DNA of 64,000 nt from Salinibacterium sp. ZJ70 (GCF_011751865.2 NZ_CP061770.1:2728001-2792000); one strand, 5' to 3'; positions 33,655-43,305 are shown, counted from the stretch's first letter. Translations and numbers: made by a program. Notes: generated from the letters alone by a model not told the origin.

Positions 33655-34653
33655 ATGAGATTCGGCATCTTCATCCCCCAGGGCTGGCGCTTCGACCTCG
33701 TCGGCATCGACCCGGCCCGACAGTGGGGCGTCATGCACGACCTCGCGCAGGCGGCCGAGGCGGGCCCGTGGGAGTCGCTGTGGGTCTACGACCACTTCCA
33801 CACGACGCCGGTGCCGAGCGATGAGGCCACCCACGAGGCGTGGACGCTCATGGCGGCCCTTGCGGCCTCCACGAAGCGCATCCGACTCGGCCAGATGTGC
33901 ACGTGCAACGGCTACCGCAATCCCGCGTACCTCGCGAAGGTCGCCTCGACAGTCGACATCATCTCGGGCGGACGCACCGAGATGGGCATCGGCGCCGGAT
34001 GGTACGAGCACGAGTTCCGCGCCTACGGCTACGGATTCCCGGATGCGCCGGAGCGCCTGCGGATGCTGCGTGAGGGTGTCGAGATCATGCACCAGGCGTG
34101 GACGACGGGCCGCGCGACGCTCGACGGCGAGTTCTACCAGGTGGATGGCGCGATCGTGCAGCCGAAGCCGCTGCAGGATGGCGGCATCCCGATCTGGGTC
34201 GCGGGTGGCGGCGAGAAGGTGACGCTGAAGATCGCGGCGCAGTACGCGCAGTACACGAACTTCAACGGCGGCGCGGAGGAGTTCGCCCACAAGAGCGAGG
34301 TGCTCCGCGGCCACTGCGAGAAGCTCGGCCGCGACTTCGACTCGATCACGCGCTCGAGCAACTTCAACACGATCGTGGGAGTCGACAGCGCGGATGTGCA
34401 CCGCCGCGTCGACGCGTACGAGGCGCGCCTGGCGGAGTCGCTCGGCGAGAAGAAGGCGACCGAGATCGCGTCGCAGTACCGGGGTCTTCCGTCGAAGGAG
34501 GGCATGGCCGGCACTCCCGACGAGATCATCGAGGTGCTGCGCGACCGCCAGGCGCTCGGTCTCGGCTACAGCATCCACTACTTCCCCGAATCGGCGTACG
34601 ACCGCTCGGGTGTCGAGCTGTTCGAGAAGACGGTCATCCCCGCCCTCTCCTGA
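33655..34653 (+). CDS. LLM-class F420-dependent oxidoreductase
   Basis: A 332-residue luciferase-like barrel protein. It starts MRFGIFIPQGWRFDLVGIDP, then WESLWVYDHFHTTP, TKRIRLGQMCTCNGYRNPAYLAKVASTVDIISGGRTEMGIGAGWYEHEF and PIWVAGGGEKVTLKIAAQYA, all hallmarks of the F420-dependent branch. It probably reduces or oxidises a small organic substrate using F420 or FMN. A GGGGG ribosome site precedes the ATG. A REP-like palindrome follows downstream. Confidence 0.88.
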   Translation: MRFGIFIPQGWRFDLVGIDPARQWGVMHDLAQAAEAGPWESLWVYDHFHTTPVPSDEATHEAWTLMAALAASTKRIRLGQMCTCNGYRNPAYLAKVASTVDIISGGRTEMGIGAGWYEHEFRAYGYGFPDAPERLRMLREGVEIMHQAWTTGRATLDGEFYQVDGAIVQPKPLQDGGIPIWVAGGGEKVTLKIAAQYAQYTNFNGGAEEFAHKSEVLRGHCEKLGRDFDSITRSSNFNTIVGVDSADVHRRVDAYEARLAESLGEKKATEIASQYRGLPSKEGMAGTPDEIIEVLRDRQALGLGYSIHYFPESAYDRSGVELFEKTVIPALS

Positions 34654-34677
34654 CCGCGGGCCCGCCCCTCCTCCGGT

Positions 34678-34732
34678 GAGGGGTCGCAAATCACCAACGA
34701 CACGCCGTCTGAGCAGTCATTTGCGACCCCTC
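34678..34732. repeat. REP-like palindrome, copy B
   Basis: Perfect 14-base arms (GAGGGGTCGCAAAT and its complement) flank a 27-base interior that contains ACGACACGCCGTCTGA. This core, together with the GGGTCGCA...TGCGACCCC frame, matches the element at 22500. It lies in the gap between the LLM gene and the acetyl-CoA synthetase gene, both rightward. Confidence 0.7.
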
Positions 34733-34857
34733 CACTCGCGGCGGCAACCTGCGCCCGCAACAGGGCGGGGCGCGGGGGCGCCGGCGCGGGCGACCCCGTG
34801 TGACGGAACGTTGCGGGCGGATTCGGGCGGGCGCGGGTGCCGGGCTACCGTCATCGC

Positions 34858-36837
34858 GTGACACAGAACGCACCCATCCACGAGCTGCTGGTCGAGACCC
34901 GGAGCTTCGCTCCCCCGCCCGCGCTCGCGGTGACGAGCAATGTGGCCCCGGATGCGTGGGAGCGCGCTGCCGAGGATCCGATCGCGTTCTGGACGGCGGC
35001 CGCCCGCCGTCTCACCTGGGAGACCCCGTTCACCCGCTCCCTCGACTGGACGCCCGCCCTCGCCGAGGACGGCACGCTGCGGCCCCCGGCGGCCGAGTGG
35101 TTCGCCGATGGCACTCTCAACGTGGCCGTCAACTGCGTGGACCGTCATGTGGATGCGGGGCTCGGCGACAAGGTCGCGTACCACTGGGAGGGTGAGCCGG
35201 GCGACACCCGCAGCCTCACCTTCGCCGAGTTGCAGCGCGAGATCTCCAAGGCCGCCAACGCGCTCCTCGAGCTCGGCGTCGACAAGGGCGACCGCGTGGT
35301 CGTCTACCTGCCCGTACTGCTCGAGACCGTGATCATCACGCTCGCGATCGCGCGGATCGGCGCGATCCATTCGCTCGTCTTCGGCGGGTTCTCGGCCGAA
35401 GCACTGCGCTTCCGTGTCGCCGACACGGGCGCGAAGCTGCTCGTCACGACCGACGGCCAGTTCCGCCGCGGCAAGGCGGTGCCCGTGAAGGCGAACGCGG
35501 ATGCCGCGGTCGACGGGCTCGACCACGTGGAGCACGTGCTCGTGTACCGCCGCACGGGCAGCGACATCGACTGGACCGAGGGTCGCGACGTGTGGTGGCA
35601 CGACGTCGTCGACCGCCAGCCGGAGACGCACCAGGCGGAGGCGTTCCCGGCCGAGACGCCGCTCTTCATCATCTACACCTCCGGCACCACCGGGAAGCCG
35701 AAGGGTCTCGTGCACACTTCCGGCGGCTACCTCACCCAGGCGAGCTGGACCCACTGGGCCGCGTTCGACGCGAAGCCCGACGACGTGCACTGGTGCACCG
35801 CCGACCTCGCGTGGGTCACCGCTCACACCTACGAGCTCTACGGCCCGCTCACGAACGCGACCACCCAGGTGATCTACGAGGGCACCCCCGACGCCCCGCG
35901 CCGCACCCGCCACTTCGAGATCATCGAGCGCTACGGCGTCACCGTCTACTACACGGCTCCCACGCTCGTGCGCACCCTCATGACCTGGTTCCCGGATGGG
36001 GTTCCCGGCGAGTTCGACCTGTCGAGCATCCGCCTCCTCGGCTCGGTCGGCGAGGCCATCAACCCCGAGGCGTGGATGTGGTTCCGCGAGAACATCGGCG
36101 CCGGCTCCGCGCCCATCGTCGACACGTGGTGGCAGTCCGAGACGGGCGCCTCGATCATGGCGCCCATCCCGGGCCTGTCGACCATCAAACCGGGCTCCGC
36201 CACGAAGGCGCTCCCCGGGCTGCGCACGCTCGTGGTCGACGAGAACGGCGATGAAGTTCCTCCGGGCGCGGGCGGCTTCCTCGTGATCCCGGATCCGTTC
36301 CCGTCTCTCGCGCGCACCGTGTGGGGCGACCCGCAGCGCTATCTCGACTCGTACTGGCGCAAGTTCGCGGATCGCGGCTACTTCTTCTCCGGCGACGGCG
36401 CGAAGCAGGATGCGGAGGGCGACATCTGGCTGCTGGGCCGCGTCGATGACGTCATCAATGTCTCGGGCCACCGCCTCTCGACGATCGAGATCGAGTCGGC
36501 GCTCGTCGCGCATCCGCTCGTCGGCGAGGCGGGGGTGACGGCGGCTGCCGACGCGCTCACGGGCGAGGCGATCGTGGCGTTCGTGATCCCGTCTCGCGAG
36601 ACGGGCCCGGATGACGAGGTCGCCGCCGAGCTGCGGCGCCACATCGCGGAGGCGATCGGTCCGATCGCGAAGCCGCGCGACATCCACCTGGTTCCGGAGC
36701 TGCCGAAGACCCGCTCGGGCAAGATCATGCGCCGCCTGCTGCGCGACATCGTCGACGGCCGCCCGCTCGGCGACACCACGAGCCTCCAGGAGCCGGAGGG
36801 CCCGGCGCGCCTCGCGGCGCTGCTAGCAGCCCGCTGA
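34858..36837 (+). CDS. acs: Acetyl-CoA synthetase-type AMP-forming ligase
   Basis: A 659-residue enzyme. IYTSGTTGKPKGLVHTSGGYL is the P-loop, VDTWWQSETGASIMAP is the acetate-pocket Trp motif, GYFFSGDGAKQDAEGDIWLLGRVDDVINVSGHRLSTIEIES is the hinge, and PKTRSGKIMRRLLRD holds the catalytic, acetylatable lysine. AVNCVDRHVDAG near residue 100 is the ACS N-terminal signature. It makes acetyl-CoA from acetate; propionate is an alternative substrate. GTG at 34858 fits the family N-terminus better than the upstream ATG. Confidence 0.9.
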   Translation: MTQNAPIHELLVETRSFAPPPALAVTSNVAPDAWERAAEDPIAFWTAAARRLTWETPFTRSLDWTPALAEDGTLRPPAAEWFADGTLNVAVNCVDRHVDAGLGDKVAYHWEGEPGDTRSLTFAELQREISKAANALLELGVDKGDRVVVYLPVLLETVIITLAIARIGAIHSLVFGGFSAEALRFRVADTGAKLLVTTDGQFRRGKAVPVKANADAAVDGLDHVEHVLVYRRTGSDIDWTEGRDVWWHDVVDRQPETHQAEAFPAETPLFIIYTSGTTGKPKGLVHTSGGYLTQASWTHWAAFDAKPDDVHWCTADLAWVTAHTYELYGPLTNATTQVIYEGTPDAPRRTRHFEIIERYGVTVYYTAPTLVRTLMTWFPDGVPGEFDLSSIRLLGSVGEAINPEAWMWFRENIGAGSAPIVDTWWQSETGASIMAPIPGLSTIKPGSATKALPGLRTLVVDENGDEVPPGAGGFLVIPDPFPSLARTVWGDPQRYLDSYWRKFADRGYFFSGDGAKQDAEGDIWLLGRVDDVINVSGHRLSTIEIESALVAHPLVGEAGVTAAADALTGEAIVAFVIPSRETGPDDEVAAELRRHIAEAIGPIAKPRDIHLVPELPKTRSGKIMRRLLRDIVDGRPLGDTTSLQEPEGPARLAALLAAR

Positions 36838-36892
36838 CCTGAATCGCACGCACGGCGCCCTTCGTCGCACCAGCCGACGCTAGTGTGACGAG

Positions 36893-37630
36893 GTGACCGA
36901 GGAAGAGCTGCCGGGCGGCAACATGACGGCGGTCGTGCGCGTCGGCGACACGGTGCGCCGCGAGGCGGGCCCGTGGACGCCCGCCGTGCACGCGCTGCTC
37001 GACGCCTGGGCCGAGGCGGGCATCGCCGAGTCGCCGCGAGCGCTCGGGTTCGATGAGCGCGGCCGCGAGATCCTGAGCTTCATCGACGGCGACGTGCTCG
37101 CGGATGCGGTGCCGCGGATCCTCTGGTCGGCTCGCGTGCTCGACCAGTGCGCACGGCTGCTGCGGCGCCTGCACGACGCGAGCACGCACCTCGTCGGCTC
37201 CGACCTCGTGTGGCGCGGCCCCGTGCATCCGCCCTTCGAGGTCATCTGCCACAACGACGTCGCCCCGTACAACCTCATCGAGCGCGACGGCGACGTGGTC
37301 GGCATCATCGACGCCGACATGGCCTCCCCGGGCTCCCGGCTGTGGGATCTCGCGTATCTCGTGTACCGCCTCGCCCCCTTCGCCGAGGACGCGGACGGGT
37401 TCGACCCGTCGCTGCATGGCACCGCCGACGAGCGGATGCGCGCGCTCGTCGCCGCGTACGGCGGGAGCTTCGGCGACGACGAGGTGCGCGCGATGATGGT
37501 GCGCCGGCTGGAGCGGCTCGCGGAGTTCACCGATGCCCGGGCCGCCGAAACAGGTCGAGCAGACTTCCTCGATCACGCATCGATGTACCGTCGCGATGCA
37601 GCTCGCCTCGCAGCACGCAACGCCACCTGA
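36893..37630 (+). CDS. Aminoglycoside-phosphotransferase-family kinase
   Basis: A 245-residue protein kinase-like fold. Its catalytic loop is VICHNDVAPYNLIE, with the base Asp, and its metal site is VVGIIDADMASPGSRLWDLAYLV. The N-lobe is short. These are APH/choline-kinase signatures; the substrate may be an antibiotic, a sugar or a metabolite. GTG start. It converges on clpB and is separated from it by a strong hairpin. Resistance should not be assumed. Confidence 0.85.
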   Translation: MTEEELPGGNMTAVVRVGDTVRREAGPWTPAVHALLDAWAEAGIAESPRALGFDERGREILSFIDGDVLADAVPRILWSARVLDQCARLLRRLHDASTHLVGSDLVWRGPVHPPFEVICHNDVAPYNLIERDGDVVGIIDADMASPGSRLWDLAYLVYRLAPFAEDADGFDPSLHGTADERMRALVAAYGGSFGDDEVRAMMVRRLERLAEFTDARAAETGRADFLDHASMYRRDAARLAARNAT

Positions 37631-37641
37631 GCCACGTCACG

Positions 37642-37676
37642 CAGGAGCCCCGGGGTCGTTCACCCCGGGGCTCCTG
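37642..37676. terminator. Bidirectional terminator between the kinase gene and clpB
   Basis: A perfect 14-base stem (CAGGAGCCCCGGGG and its complement) with a seven-base loop is centred between the convergent stops at 37630 and 37689. It is followed by TCAT on the right. It is the strongest terminator-like structure in the window. Confidence 0.75.
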
Positions 37677-37688
37677 TCATGTGCGCAC

Positions 37689-39857
37689 TCAGGCGGCGGG
37701 CGACTCCGGTTCGGCCCGCGTCACCGAGAGCCCATCGCCGAAGCCGTCGAGGTCGACGCGCACGGTGTCGCCGTCGCGGATGTCGCCCGCGAGGATCGAC
37801 TTCGCGAGCCGATCGTCGATCTCATGCTGCATGAGGCGGCGCAGCGGCCGGGCGCCGTACAGCGGGTCGTAACCGCGCTCCGCGAGCCACGCTCGCGCAT
37901 CCGGGGTGACCGCGAGGCTGAGGCGACGCTCCGCGAGGCGACGCTCGAGCCGGTCGACGTAGAGCGACACGATCTGCCCGAGGTCAGCCTCCGACAGCGG
38001 CGCGAACACGACGATGTCGTCGAGGCGGTTCACGAACTCCGGCTTGAAGGCCTGACGCACGAGCTCCTGCACGGCCTCGTGCTTCTTCTCCCAGCTGAGC
38101 TCGCGGTCGATGAGCACCTGGCTGCCGAGGTTCGACGTGAGGATGAGGATCGTGTTGCGGAAGTCGACCGTGCGGCCCTGGCCGTCGGTGAGGCGGCCGT
38201 CATCGAGCACCTGCAGCAGCACGTCGAAGACCTCGGGGTGCGCCTTCTCGACCTCGTCGAGCAGGATGACGGAGTACGGACGCCGGCGCACGGCCTCCGT
38301 GAGCTGCCCGCCCTGCTCGTAGCCGATGTATCCGGGAGGGGCGCCCACGAGTCGTGAGACGGCGAACTTCTCGCCGTACTCAGACATGTCGATGCGCACG
38401 AGAGCCTTCTCGTCGTCGAAGAGGTAGGCGGCGAGCGCTTTCGCGAGCTCGGTCTTTCCGACGCCTGTCGGCCCGAGGAAGAGGAACGATCCGGTGGGCC
38501 GGTCGGGGTCGGAGATGCCGGCACGGGTGCGGCGCACCGCCTCGGCGACGGCGCGCACGGCGTCGCGCTGGCCGATGAGACGCTTGCCGAGCTCGGCTTC
38601 GAGGCCGAGCAGCTTCTCGGTCTCTCCCTGGCGGAGCTTGTCGACCGGGATGCCGGTCCACGCGGCGACGACAGAGGCGATGTCCTCATCCGTCACCTGA
38701 TCGTTGACCATCCGGGGGCCCTGCTGCTCGATCGCCTCAGCCTGCATGAGCTGCTGCTCGATCGCGGGGATCGTCTCGTAGTTGAGCTTGGAGGCGTCCT
38801 GGTAGCGCTGCTCGCGCATCGCGCGGTCCAGTTCGATGCGCGCGTCGTTGAGGCGCGACTTGAGGTTGCCGACGCTGTGCAGGGTGCTCTTCTCGGCCTG
38901 CCAGCGGGTCTGCAGGGCGTCGAGCTGCTGCTCCCTGACGGCCATGTCGGCGCGGAGCTTCTCGAGGCGCTCCTTCGAGGCGGCGTCCTTCTCCTTCTTG
39001 AGCGCGAGCTCCTCGATCTTGAGGCGGTCGACGGCGCGCTTGAGCTCATCGATCTCGACGGGGCTCGAGTCGATCTCCATCTTGAGGCGCGAAGCGGCCT
39101 CGTCGATGAGGTCGATGGCCTTGTCGGGCAGCTGGCGGGCCGTGATGTAGCGGTTGCTGAGCGAGGCGGCCGCAACGAGAGCACTGTCGGCGATCGCGAC
39201 CTTGTGGTGCGCCTCGTAGCGCTCCTTGAGGCCACGCAGGATCGCAACGGTGTCTTCGACCGACGGCTCGCCCACATACACCTGCTGGAAGCGGCGCTCG
39301 AGAGCTGCATCCTTCTCGATGTACTCGCGGTACTCGTTGAGCGTCGTGGCGCCGATGAGGCGCAGCTCGCCGCGCGCGAGCATGGGCTTGAGCATGTTGG
39401 CCGCCGCGACGGAGCCTTCGCCGCCGCCCGCGCCCATGAGGGTGTGCAGCTCGTCGATGAAGGTGATGACCTGCCCGTCGGAGTCGTTGATCTCCTTGAG
39501 CACGGCCTTCAGGCGCTCTTCGAACTCGCCGCGGTACTTGGCGCCCGCCACGAGCGCCGCGAGGTCGAGCGAGACGAGCTGCTTGCCCTTGAGCGAGTCA
39601 GCCACGTCGCCCGCGACGATGCGCTGAGCAAGGCCCTCCACGACCGCGGTCTTGCCGACGCCCGGTTCGCCGATGAGCACCGGGTTGTTCTTGGTGCGCC
39701 GCGTCAGCACCTGGCTGATGCGGCGGATCTCAGAGTCGCGCCCGATGACTGGGTCGAGCTTGCCGCTCTTCGCGATCTCGGTGAGGTTGATCCCGTACTG
39801 CTCGAGGGCGCTCTTGGTCTCCTCCTGGGTGGAGGGTGCGCCCTGCATGTTCGCCAT
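37689..39857 (-). CDS. clpB: ATP-dependent disaggregase ClpB, form lacking the N-terminal domain
   Basis: A 722-residue AAA+ chaperone. NBD1 has Walker [16 protein letters not shown] and Walker [21 protein letters not shown]. The coiled-coil M domain spans about residues 240-360 ([41 protein letters not shown]). NBD2 has [52 protein letters not shown] and the C-terminal [16 protein letters not shown]. ClpB normally has ~850 residues; the ~140-residue N domain is absent here. It resolves aggregates with DnaK. A HAIR operator 19 bases upstream places it under HspR. Confidence 0.93.
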   Translation of the reverse strand: MANMQGAPSTQEETKSALEQYGINLTEIAKSGKLDPVIGRDSEIRRISQVLTRRTKNNPVLIGEPGVGKTAVVEGLAQRIVAGDVADSLKGKQLVSLDLAALVAGAKYRGEFEERLKAVLKEINDSDGQVITFIDELHTLMGAGGGEGSVAAANMLKPMLARGELRLIGATTLNEYREYIEKDAALERRFQQVYVGEPSVEDTVAILRGLKERYEAHHKVAIADSALVAAASLSNRYITARQLPDKAIDLIDEAASRLKMEIDSSPVEIDELKRAVDRLKIEELALKKEKDAASKERLEKLRADMAVREQQLDALQTRWQAEKSTLHSVGNLKSRLNDARIELDRAMREQRYQDASKLNYETIPAIEQQLMQAEAIEQQGPRMVNDQVTDEDIASVVAAWTGIPVDKLRQGETEKLLGLEAELGKRLIGQRDAVRAVAEAVRRTRAGISDPDRPTGSFLFLGPTGVGKTELAKALAAYLFDDEKALVRIDMSEYGEKFAVSRLVGAPPGYIGYEQGGQLTEAVRRRPYSVILLDEVEKAHPEVFDVLLQVLDDGRLTDGQGRTVDFRNTILILTSNLGSQVLIDRELSWEKKHEAVQELVRQAFKPEFVNRLDDIVVFAPLSEADLGQIVSLYVDRLERRLAERRLSLAVTPDARAWLAERGYDPLYGARPLRRLMQHEIDDRLAKSILAGDIRDGDTVRVDLDGFGDGLSVTRAEPESPAA

Positions 39858-39875
39858 TGCTGCTCCGAAGTGAGA

Positions 39876-39896
39876 CTTGAGTTGAGGTGGCTCAAG
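39876..39896. promoter_or_regulatory. HAIR (HspR operator) for clpB
   Basis: CTTGAGT, seven bases, then GCTCAAG. This matches the HspR-associated inverted repeat CTTGAGT-N7-ACTCAAG with one mismatch. It lies 19 bases upstream of the clpB start. HspR is encoded at 43302-43721. Confidence 0.9.
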
Positions 39897-40037
39897 TTTA
39901 GCGAGAGACCTGCGAGATTGCACAAGGACGACTCAGTATTCGTCGAGTTTGCTCCGCGCTGAGCTCGCTCCGCCACGAAGCGCTGAATGGGACCCCGAAC
40001 GGCAGTCGCGGCTGTCCCCCGCTATGGGGCTTCACTT

Positions 40038-40208
40038 TCATCCGTTGGGGAGCGGACGACGGTGCACGACGGTCAGCAAGCGGTTAGCACGGGTGAGGGC
40101 CGTGTAGAGCACACCTTGCCGTCCGAAGTTCTCGGGAAAGTCTGCCGGCTCGACCACGACAACACCGGCGAACTCGAGGCCGCGTGATCTCTCGGGAGGA
40201 ACTCCTTG
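40038..40208 (-). pseudogene. C-terminal remnant of a UvrD/HelD-like helicase
   Basis: On the minus strand, one frame reads ERSRGLEFAGVVVVEPADF followed by LYTALTRANRLLTVVHRRPLP and a stop at 40038. RGLEF-VVVVEP and LYTALTR are motifs V and VI of superfamily 1 helicases and sit about 30 residues apart, as in intact proteins. Upstream of about 40208 the frame no longer shows any helicase motif, and there is no start. This is the tail of a deleted gene, left between the clpB promoter and the GTPase-like gene. Confidence 0.65.
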
Positions 40209-40696
40209 CCCCGCTTGCCCACCAGGCCGCTCGCGCGCTCGCGGGCCGCAGCCCAGTCGGGGCGACGCGGAACGTCGGTGCGCAGGCGATAGGTGGCTAA
40301 GAGGAAGTGGTTCACGAAGCCCGAGCCGCCGACAGTGCCGAGATGGCTCCGGATCGTGCGGATCTGGGTATGGGCGGCGAGCCCGTGGGGCTCATCGAGC
40401 ACCGAAAAGCCGACGTGGCGTCGGCTTCAGAGGTGCGCGTCTATGCGCTGTTCCAGAAGCCCATCCGGGTTTCGATTGCGAGGTGGTTCACTCCCCCGTC
40501 CGGGGAAGTGAGTACACCTTGGCTGAGCGACGACGACGACGACACAAGTGCCCCATCCGTGGGGTTCCAAGCGCCCCCACCTCCTCGCGGCTGGCAGAAG
40601 AGCCATCCCCGCCCGTTCTGGGGCATCCACTGTCGGACGTACGTCAGTACGCTCGACGCGACGGCCCGCGATGTCGCGTCCGATCACCGACCCGTG
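40209..40696. other. Stretch without a supportable gene
   Basis: About 490 bases between the helicase remnant and the GTPase-like gene hold no frame with recognisable protein features. A rightward frame from about 40307 runs into the GTPase gene without a stop, but the ribosome site at 40697-40703 argues against using it. A weak dyad, TCACT-CCCC with GGGG-AGTGA, lies at 40487-40510. The stretch probably holds further debris of the deleted helicase and the promoter of the downstream pair. Confidence 0.4.
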
Positions 40697-40708
40697 AAGG
40701 AGGCCGAC

Positions 40709-41365
40709 GTGCCTTTCCCTCTCATTCCGCTCGCAGTCGGCGCCGTCGCGCTCGTGAGTGGTGCGGTCGTCGCGGGGGCCAAGACGCGCGACGCGCTCGT
40801 CGCGAAGAAGCTCGCGGCGACCCGCGTCGCCATCCTCGGCCGCCAGCACGTGGGCAAGACCGCGCTTCTGACCACACTGCAGAAGCCGAGCGTGACCAAC
40901 GCGCTCCCTGCATCGGCGTCTCCGCTCGGCGGGCAGTTCGAGCTGGAGGTAGACGGTCACCTGGTTCCGTTCACCGTGCCCCGCGACCTGCCGGGAGGCG
41001 CCGGGCTTGGCTACGGGCACTGGAAGACGGCCTTCGACGGCTCGGGAAGCGTCTGGTACTTGTTTCGCGCTGACAGAGTCGCCGCAGGCGACCATGACGA
41101 ACTCGCGGCCATCAAGAGCGACGTCGATGTGCTCGCGAGCTGGCTGACCGGCGGGCATCATCCCTCGGTCATGCTCATCGGCACGTGGGCAGACGCGGAC
41201 CCGGATTGGATGCGCCACCCCCGCGCATTCGCCCGTCGCGTCGCATCCGTCGACGCCATCAAGGTCGCGCTCGTGAAGCTACGCGGCGCGAAGCTCGTCA
41301 TCGGCAGCCTCAGCACCATCGACGACGCCGAACGTCTCCGGCGCGAGATCCGACGCAACCACTAG
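40709..41365 (+). CDS. Membrane-anchored GTPase-like P-loop protein
   Basis: A 218-residue protein. Residues 3-25 form one hydrophobic helix (PLIPLAVGAVALVSGAVVAGA), then a G domain. G1 is GRQHVGKTALLTTLQ at about 47-60. A DLPGG near residue 93 may be the G3 DxxG. GTWAD near residue 155 occupies the G4 (N/T)KxD position with Trp in place of Lys. SLSTIDD could be G5. The family is not recognised. GTG is preceded by AAGGAGG five bases away, which fixes the start. It is followed 36 bases later by a second unknown gene, and the two probably work together. Confidence 0.7.
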   Translation: MPFPLIPLAVGAVALVSGAVVAGAKTRDALVAKKLAATRVAILGRQHVGKTALLTTLQKPSVTNALPASASPLGGQFELEVDGHLVPFTVPRDLPGGAGLGYGHWKTAFDGSGSVWYLFRADRVAAGDHDELAAIKSDVDVLASWLTGGHHPSVMLIGTWADADPDWMRHPRAFARRVASVDAIKVALVKLRGAKLVIGSLSTIDDAERLRREIRRNH

Positions 41366-41401
41366 CGGCTGACGCCGCGCGACCGACCCTACGGAACCGA
41401 C

Positions 41402-42199
41402 ATGACCTCGAACGACAGTCCTCTGCTCCCCCGATCGATCCTCGTCGTCGAGGACGTGACCTACCACGAGATCGCTCGCGATCCGGCGACAGTCCAGCTC
41501 CTCGAGGACGTCGAAGCGATGGTCATTCCGTTCGCCGCCGAGCCCGAACTCAACACGCAGGCCGTCCTCGCAACTCGCACCCTCCTCCGAGAAGCGGGTC
41601 AGCTGGCGCGCGGCGCACTGCTCGTCAGGAATCCTTATCAGGAGCGAGCGTTCGAGTACGCCGACACTGCGATCGAATCCTTCGCGAGTGAAAAATACCT
41701 CGCCTTGGCCAACGTGGCACGACTGCTCGGCGCCACCAGAGTGACGTACGGAGAGGTCAGAGTTGAGGCGACGGACTCGACGTGGATCGCCGGGGCCAAG
41801 GCGAAGGTCGCGATCGGCAAGCTCGACAACGAGACCCGCCGCCGGGTCGAGAAGAAGGTGGAGCGCGCCATCAAGGGCGAGCATGTGTTCGCTGGCGGCG
41901 CCCCGGACACCGATGCAGCTCTCGAGTACATCCGGCGCAGACGACTCGTCACGGACCAGCGACTCAACTTGCTCGTCGAGATGCGGAGCGGCCACAACCT
42001 CATTCACCGGTTCCAGATGATCACCAACGGGCTCAAGGAATCGAACACAAACTTCCGAGCGGCGCTGGAGCTCGCCAATGCCGGTCCCGCCAAGGCGATC
42101 GGCGCCGGAGGGTCGTTCTCGCACACAGCCTCGCGTTTGAGCAGCATCGAGATCACGATCGACATCGAGTTCGGCGAGGCTGCGGCGACGACCCCCTAG
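41402..42199 (+). CDS. Uncharacterised partner of the GTPase-like protein
   Basis: A 265-residue soluble protein, starting MTSNDSPLLPRSILVVEDVT, that I do not recognise. It is mainly alpha-helical, with no signal peptide or membrane segment. A basic patch, LDNETRRRVEKKVERAIKGEH, lies near residue 145 and RRRRLVTDQR near 180. The C-terminus ITIDIEFGEAAATTP looks like a beta-strand. Its stop shares the palindrome CTAG with the stop of the convergent methyltransferase. Pairing with the membrane GTPase suggests an effector or regulator role. Confidence 0.65.
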   Translation: MTSNDSPLLPRSILVVEDVTYHEIARDPATVQLLEDVEAMVIPFAAEPELNTQAVLATRTLLREAGQLARGALLVRNPYQERAFEYADTAIESFASEKYLALANVARLLGATRVTYGEVRVEATDSTWIAGAKAKVAIGKLDNETRRRVEKKVERAIKGEHVFAGGAPDTDAALEYIRRRRLVTDQRLNLLVEMRSGHNLIHRFQMITNGLKESNTNFRAALELANAGPAKAIGAGGSFSHTASRLSSIEITIDIEFGEAAATTP

Positions 42200-43305
42200 C
42201 GCTTCGTCGACGCCGTCACCGTGAACTTCGGCGTGCGCACGACTTGCCGCGTGGGGCCGACGAGGCGCTCGAGAAGCGGGCGGTATCCGAGGTGCGAGTT
42301 CCACACCGCGCGCAGCTCGCCACCCGGCCGGAGTACGCGCCCGGCGTCGGCGAACAGGCGCTCGGCGAGCTCGAGCGTCACCGTCGATCCGCTGTGGAAC
42401 GGCGGGTTCAGCACGACGAGATCGACGCTCGCGTCGGGCAGGAATCCGAGGCCGTCATCCTGATGAACCTCCACATCGACACCGTTCGCGAGCGCCGTGT
42501 CGCGCGTCGAGGCGACGGCGATCTCCGAGACGTCGGACGCGATCACGCGAGCGCTCGGCGCCCGCCGCGCAAGCAGCGTCGCGAGCACGCCGGAGCCGCA
42601 CGCGAGGTCGACGGCGACCGCGAACTCCGGGAGCGAGTCGAAGGTGCCGATGAGCGCCCGCGTGCCGATGTCGAGGTTGGCGCCGGCGAAGACACCGGGA
42701 TGCGCGACGACCTCGACGCCCGCGCCCGCCTCGGCACGCACGGGCTCGGCGAGAGATGACGCCACGGGCCCGGAGGCGATGAGCACGCGGGCCTTCTGGC
42801 GGGCCGGAGCCACGTCGACGCGCTCGAACGCCGCCCCGAGCACCGGGTTCTGGGTGGGCGTCATGTGCTTCACGCGGTTGCCGGCGACAACGACGAGCCC
42901 CGGGGACGCCTGGTGTGCGAGCGCCCGCGCGATCGCGTCGAGGCGATCAAGCGACTTCGGCAGCCGCACGAGAGCGAGGGTCGTCTGCGGGGTGACGAGC
43001 TCCGGAAGCGACACGTGCTCGGGTGCCGCAACCCCGAGCCGCGCGGCATTCGCGGCGAGCGCGCGCCTGGCGATGATCGAATCCTGGTGCACGCGCACGG
43101 CAGACGCACCGAGCGCGGCCGCACCGAGCGCGAGCGCCCCATGCGTGTCATCGACGACGACCACCTCACCGCGCAGCGCGTCCGGAAACCGCTCTGCTGC
43201 GAGATCCAGCAGATAGCGATCGGCGACATCCCACGCGCGCAGATCCTCCGCGCCGATGTCGGGCTCACGGGAGAGCGAGCCGAGCAGCGCGTCGAGGTCG
43301 CTCAC
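42196..43305 (-). CDS. Class I SAM-dependent methyltransferase, RlmG/RsmC-like
   Basis: A 369-residue two-domain methyltransferase. The N-terminal half is a degenerate methyltransferase-like domain (GEVVVVDDTHGALALGAAALGA). The C-terminal half has the SAM site AVDLACGSGVLATLLARRAP and the catalytic VLNPPFHSGSTV, the N-P-P-F motif of N2-guanine rRNA methyltransferases. This architecture matches RlmG/RsmC, which modify 16S or 23S rRNA. GTG at 43305 overlaps the hspR stop (GTGA), so it is transcribed as the tail of the dnaK operon. Confidence 0.85.
   Translation of the reverse strand: MSDLDALLGSLSREPDIGAEDLRAWDVADRYLLDLAAERFPDALRGEVVVVDDTHGALALGAAALGASAVRVHQDSIIARRALAANAARLGVAAPEHVSLPELVTPQTTLALVRLPKSLDRLDAIARALAHQASPGLVVVAGNRVKHMTPTQNPVLGAAFERVDVAPARQKARVLIASGPVASSLAEPVRAEAGAGVEVVAHPGVFAGANLDIGTRALIGTFDSLPEFAVAVDLACGSGVLATLLARRAPSARVIASDVSEIAVASTRDTALANGVDVEVHQDDGLGFLPDASVDLVVLNPPFHSGSTVTLELAERLFADAGRVLRPGGELRAVWNSHLGYRPLLERLVGPTRQVVRTPKFTVTASTKR

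Noticed and set aside
36893..37630. An antibiotic-resistance aminoglycoside kinase
   Set aside because: The catalytic motifs only show the APH/choline-kinase superfamily. Sequence context is housekeeping and gives no reason to infer a drug substrate.
40307..40708. An upstream extension of the GTPase-like frame
   Set aside because: AAGGAGG five bases before GTG 40709 and the membrane helix directly after it fix the start. The extension has no recognisable sequence.
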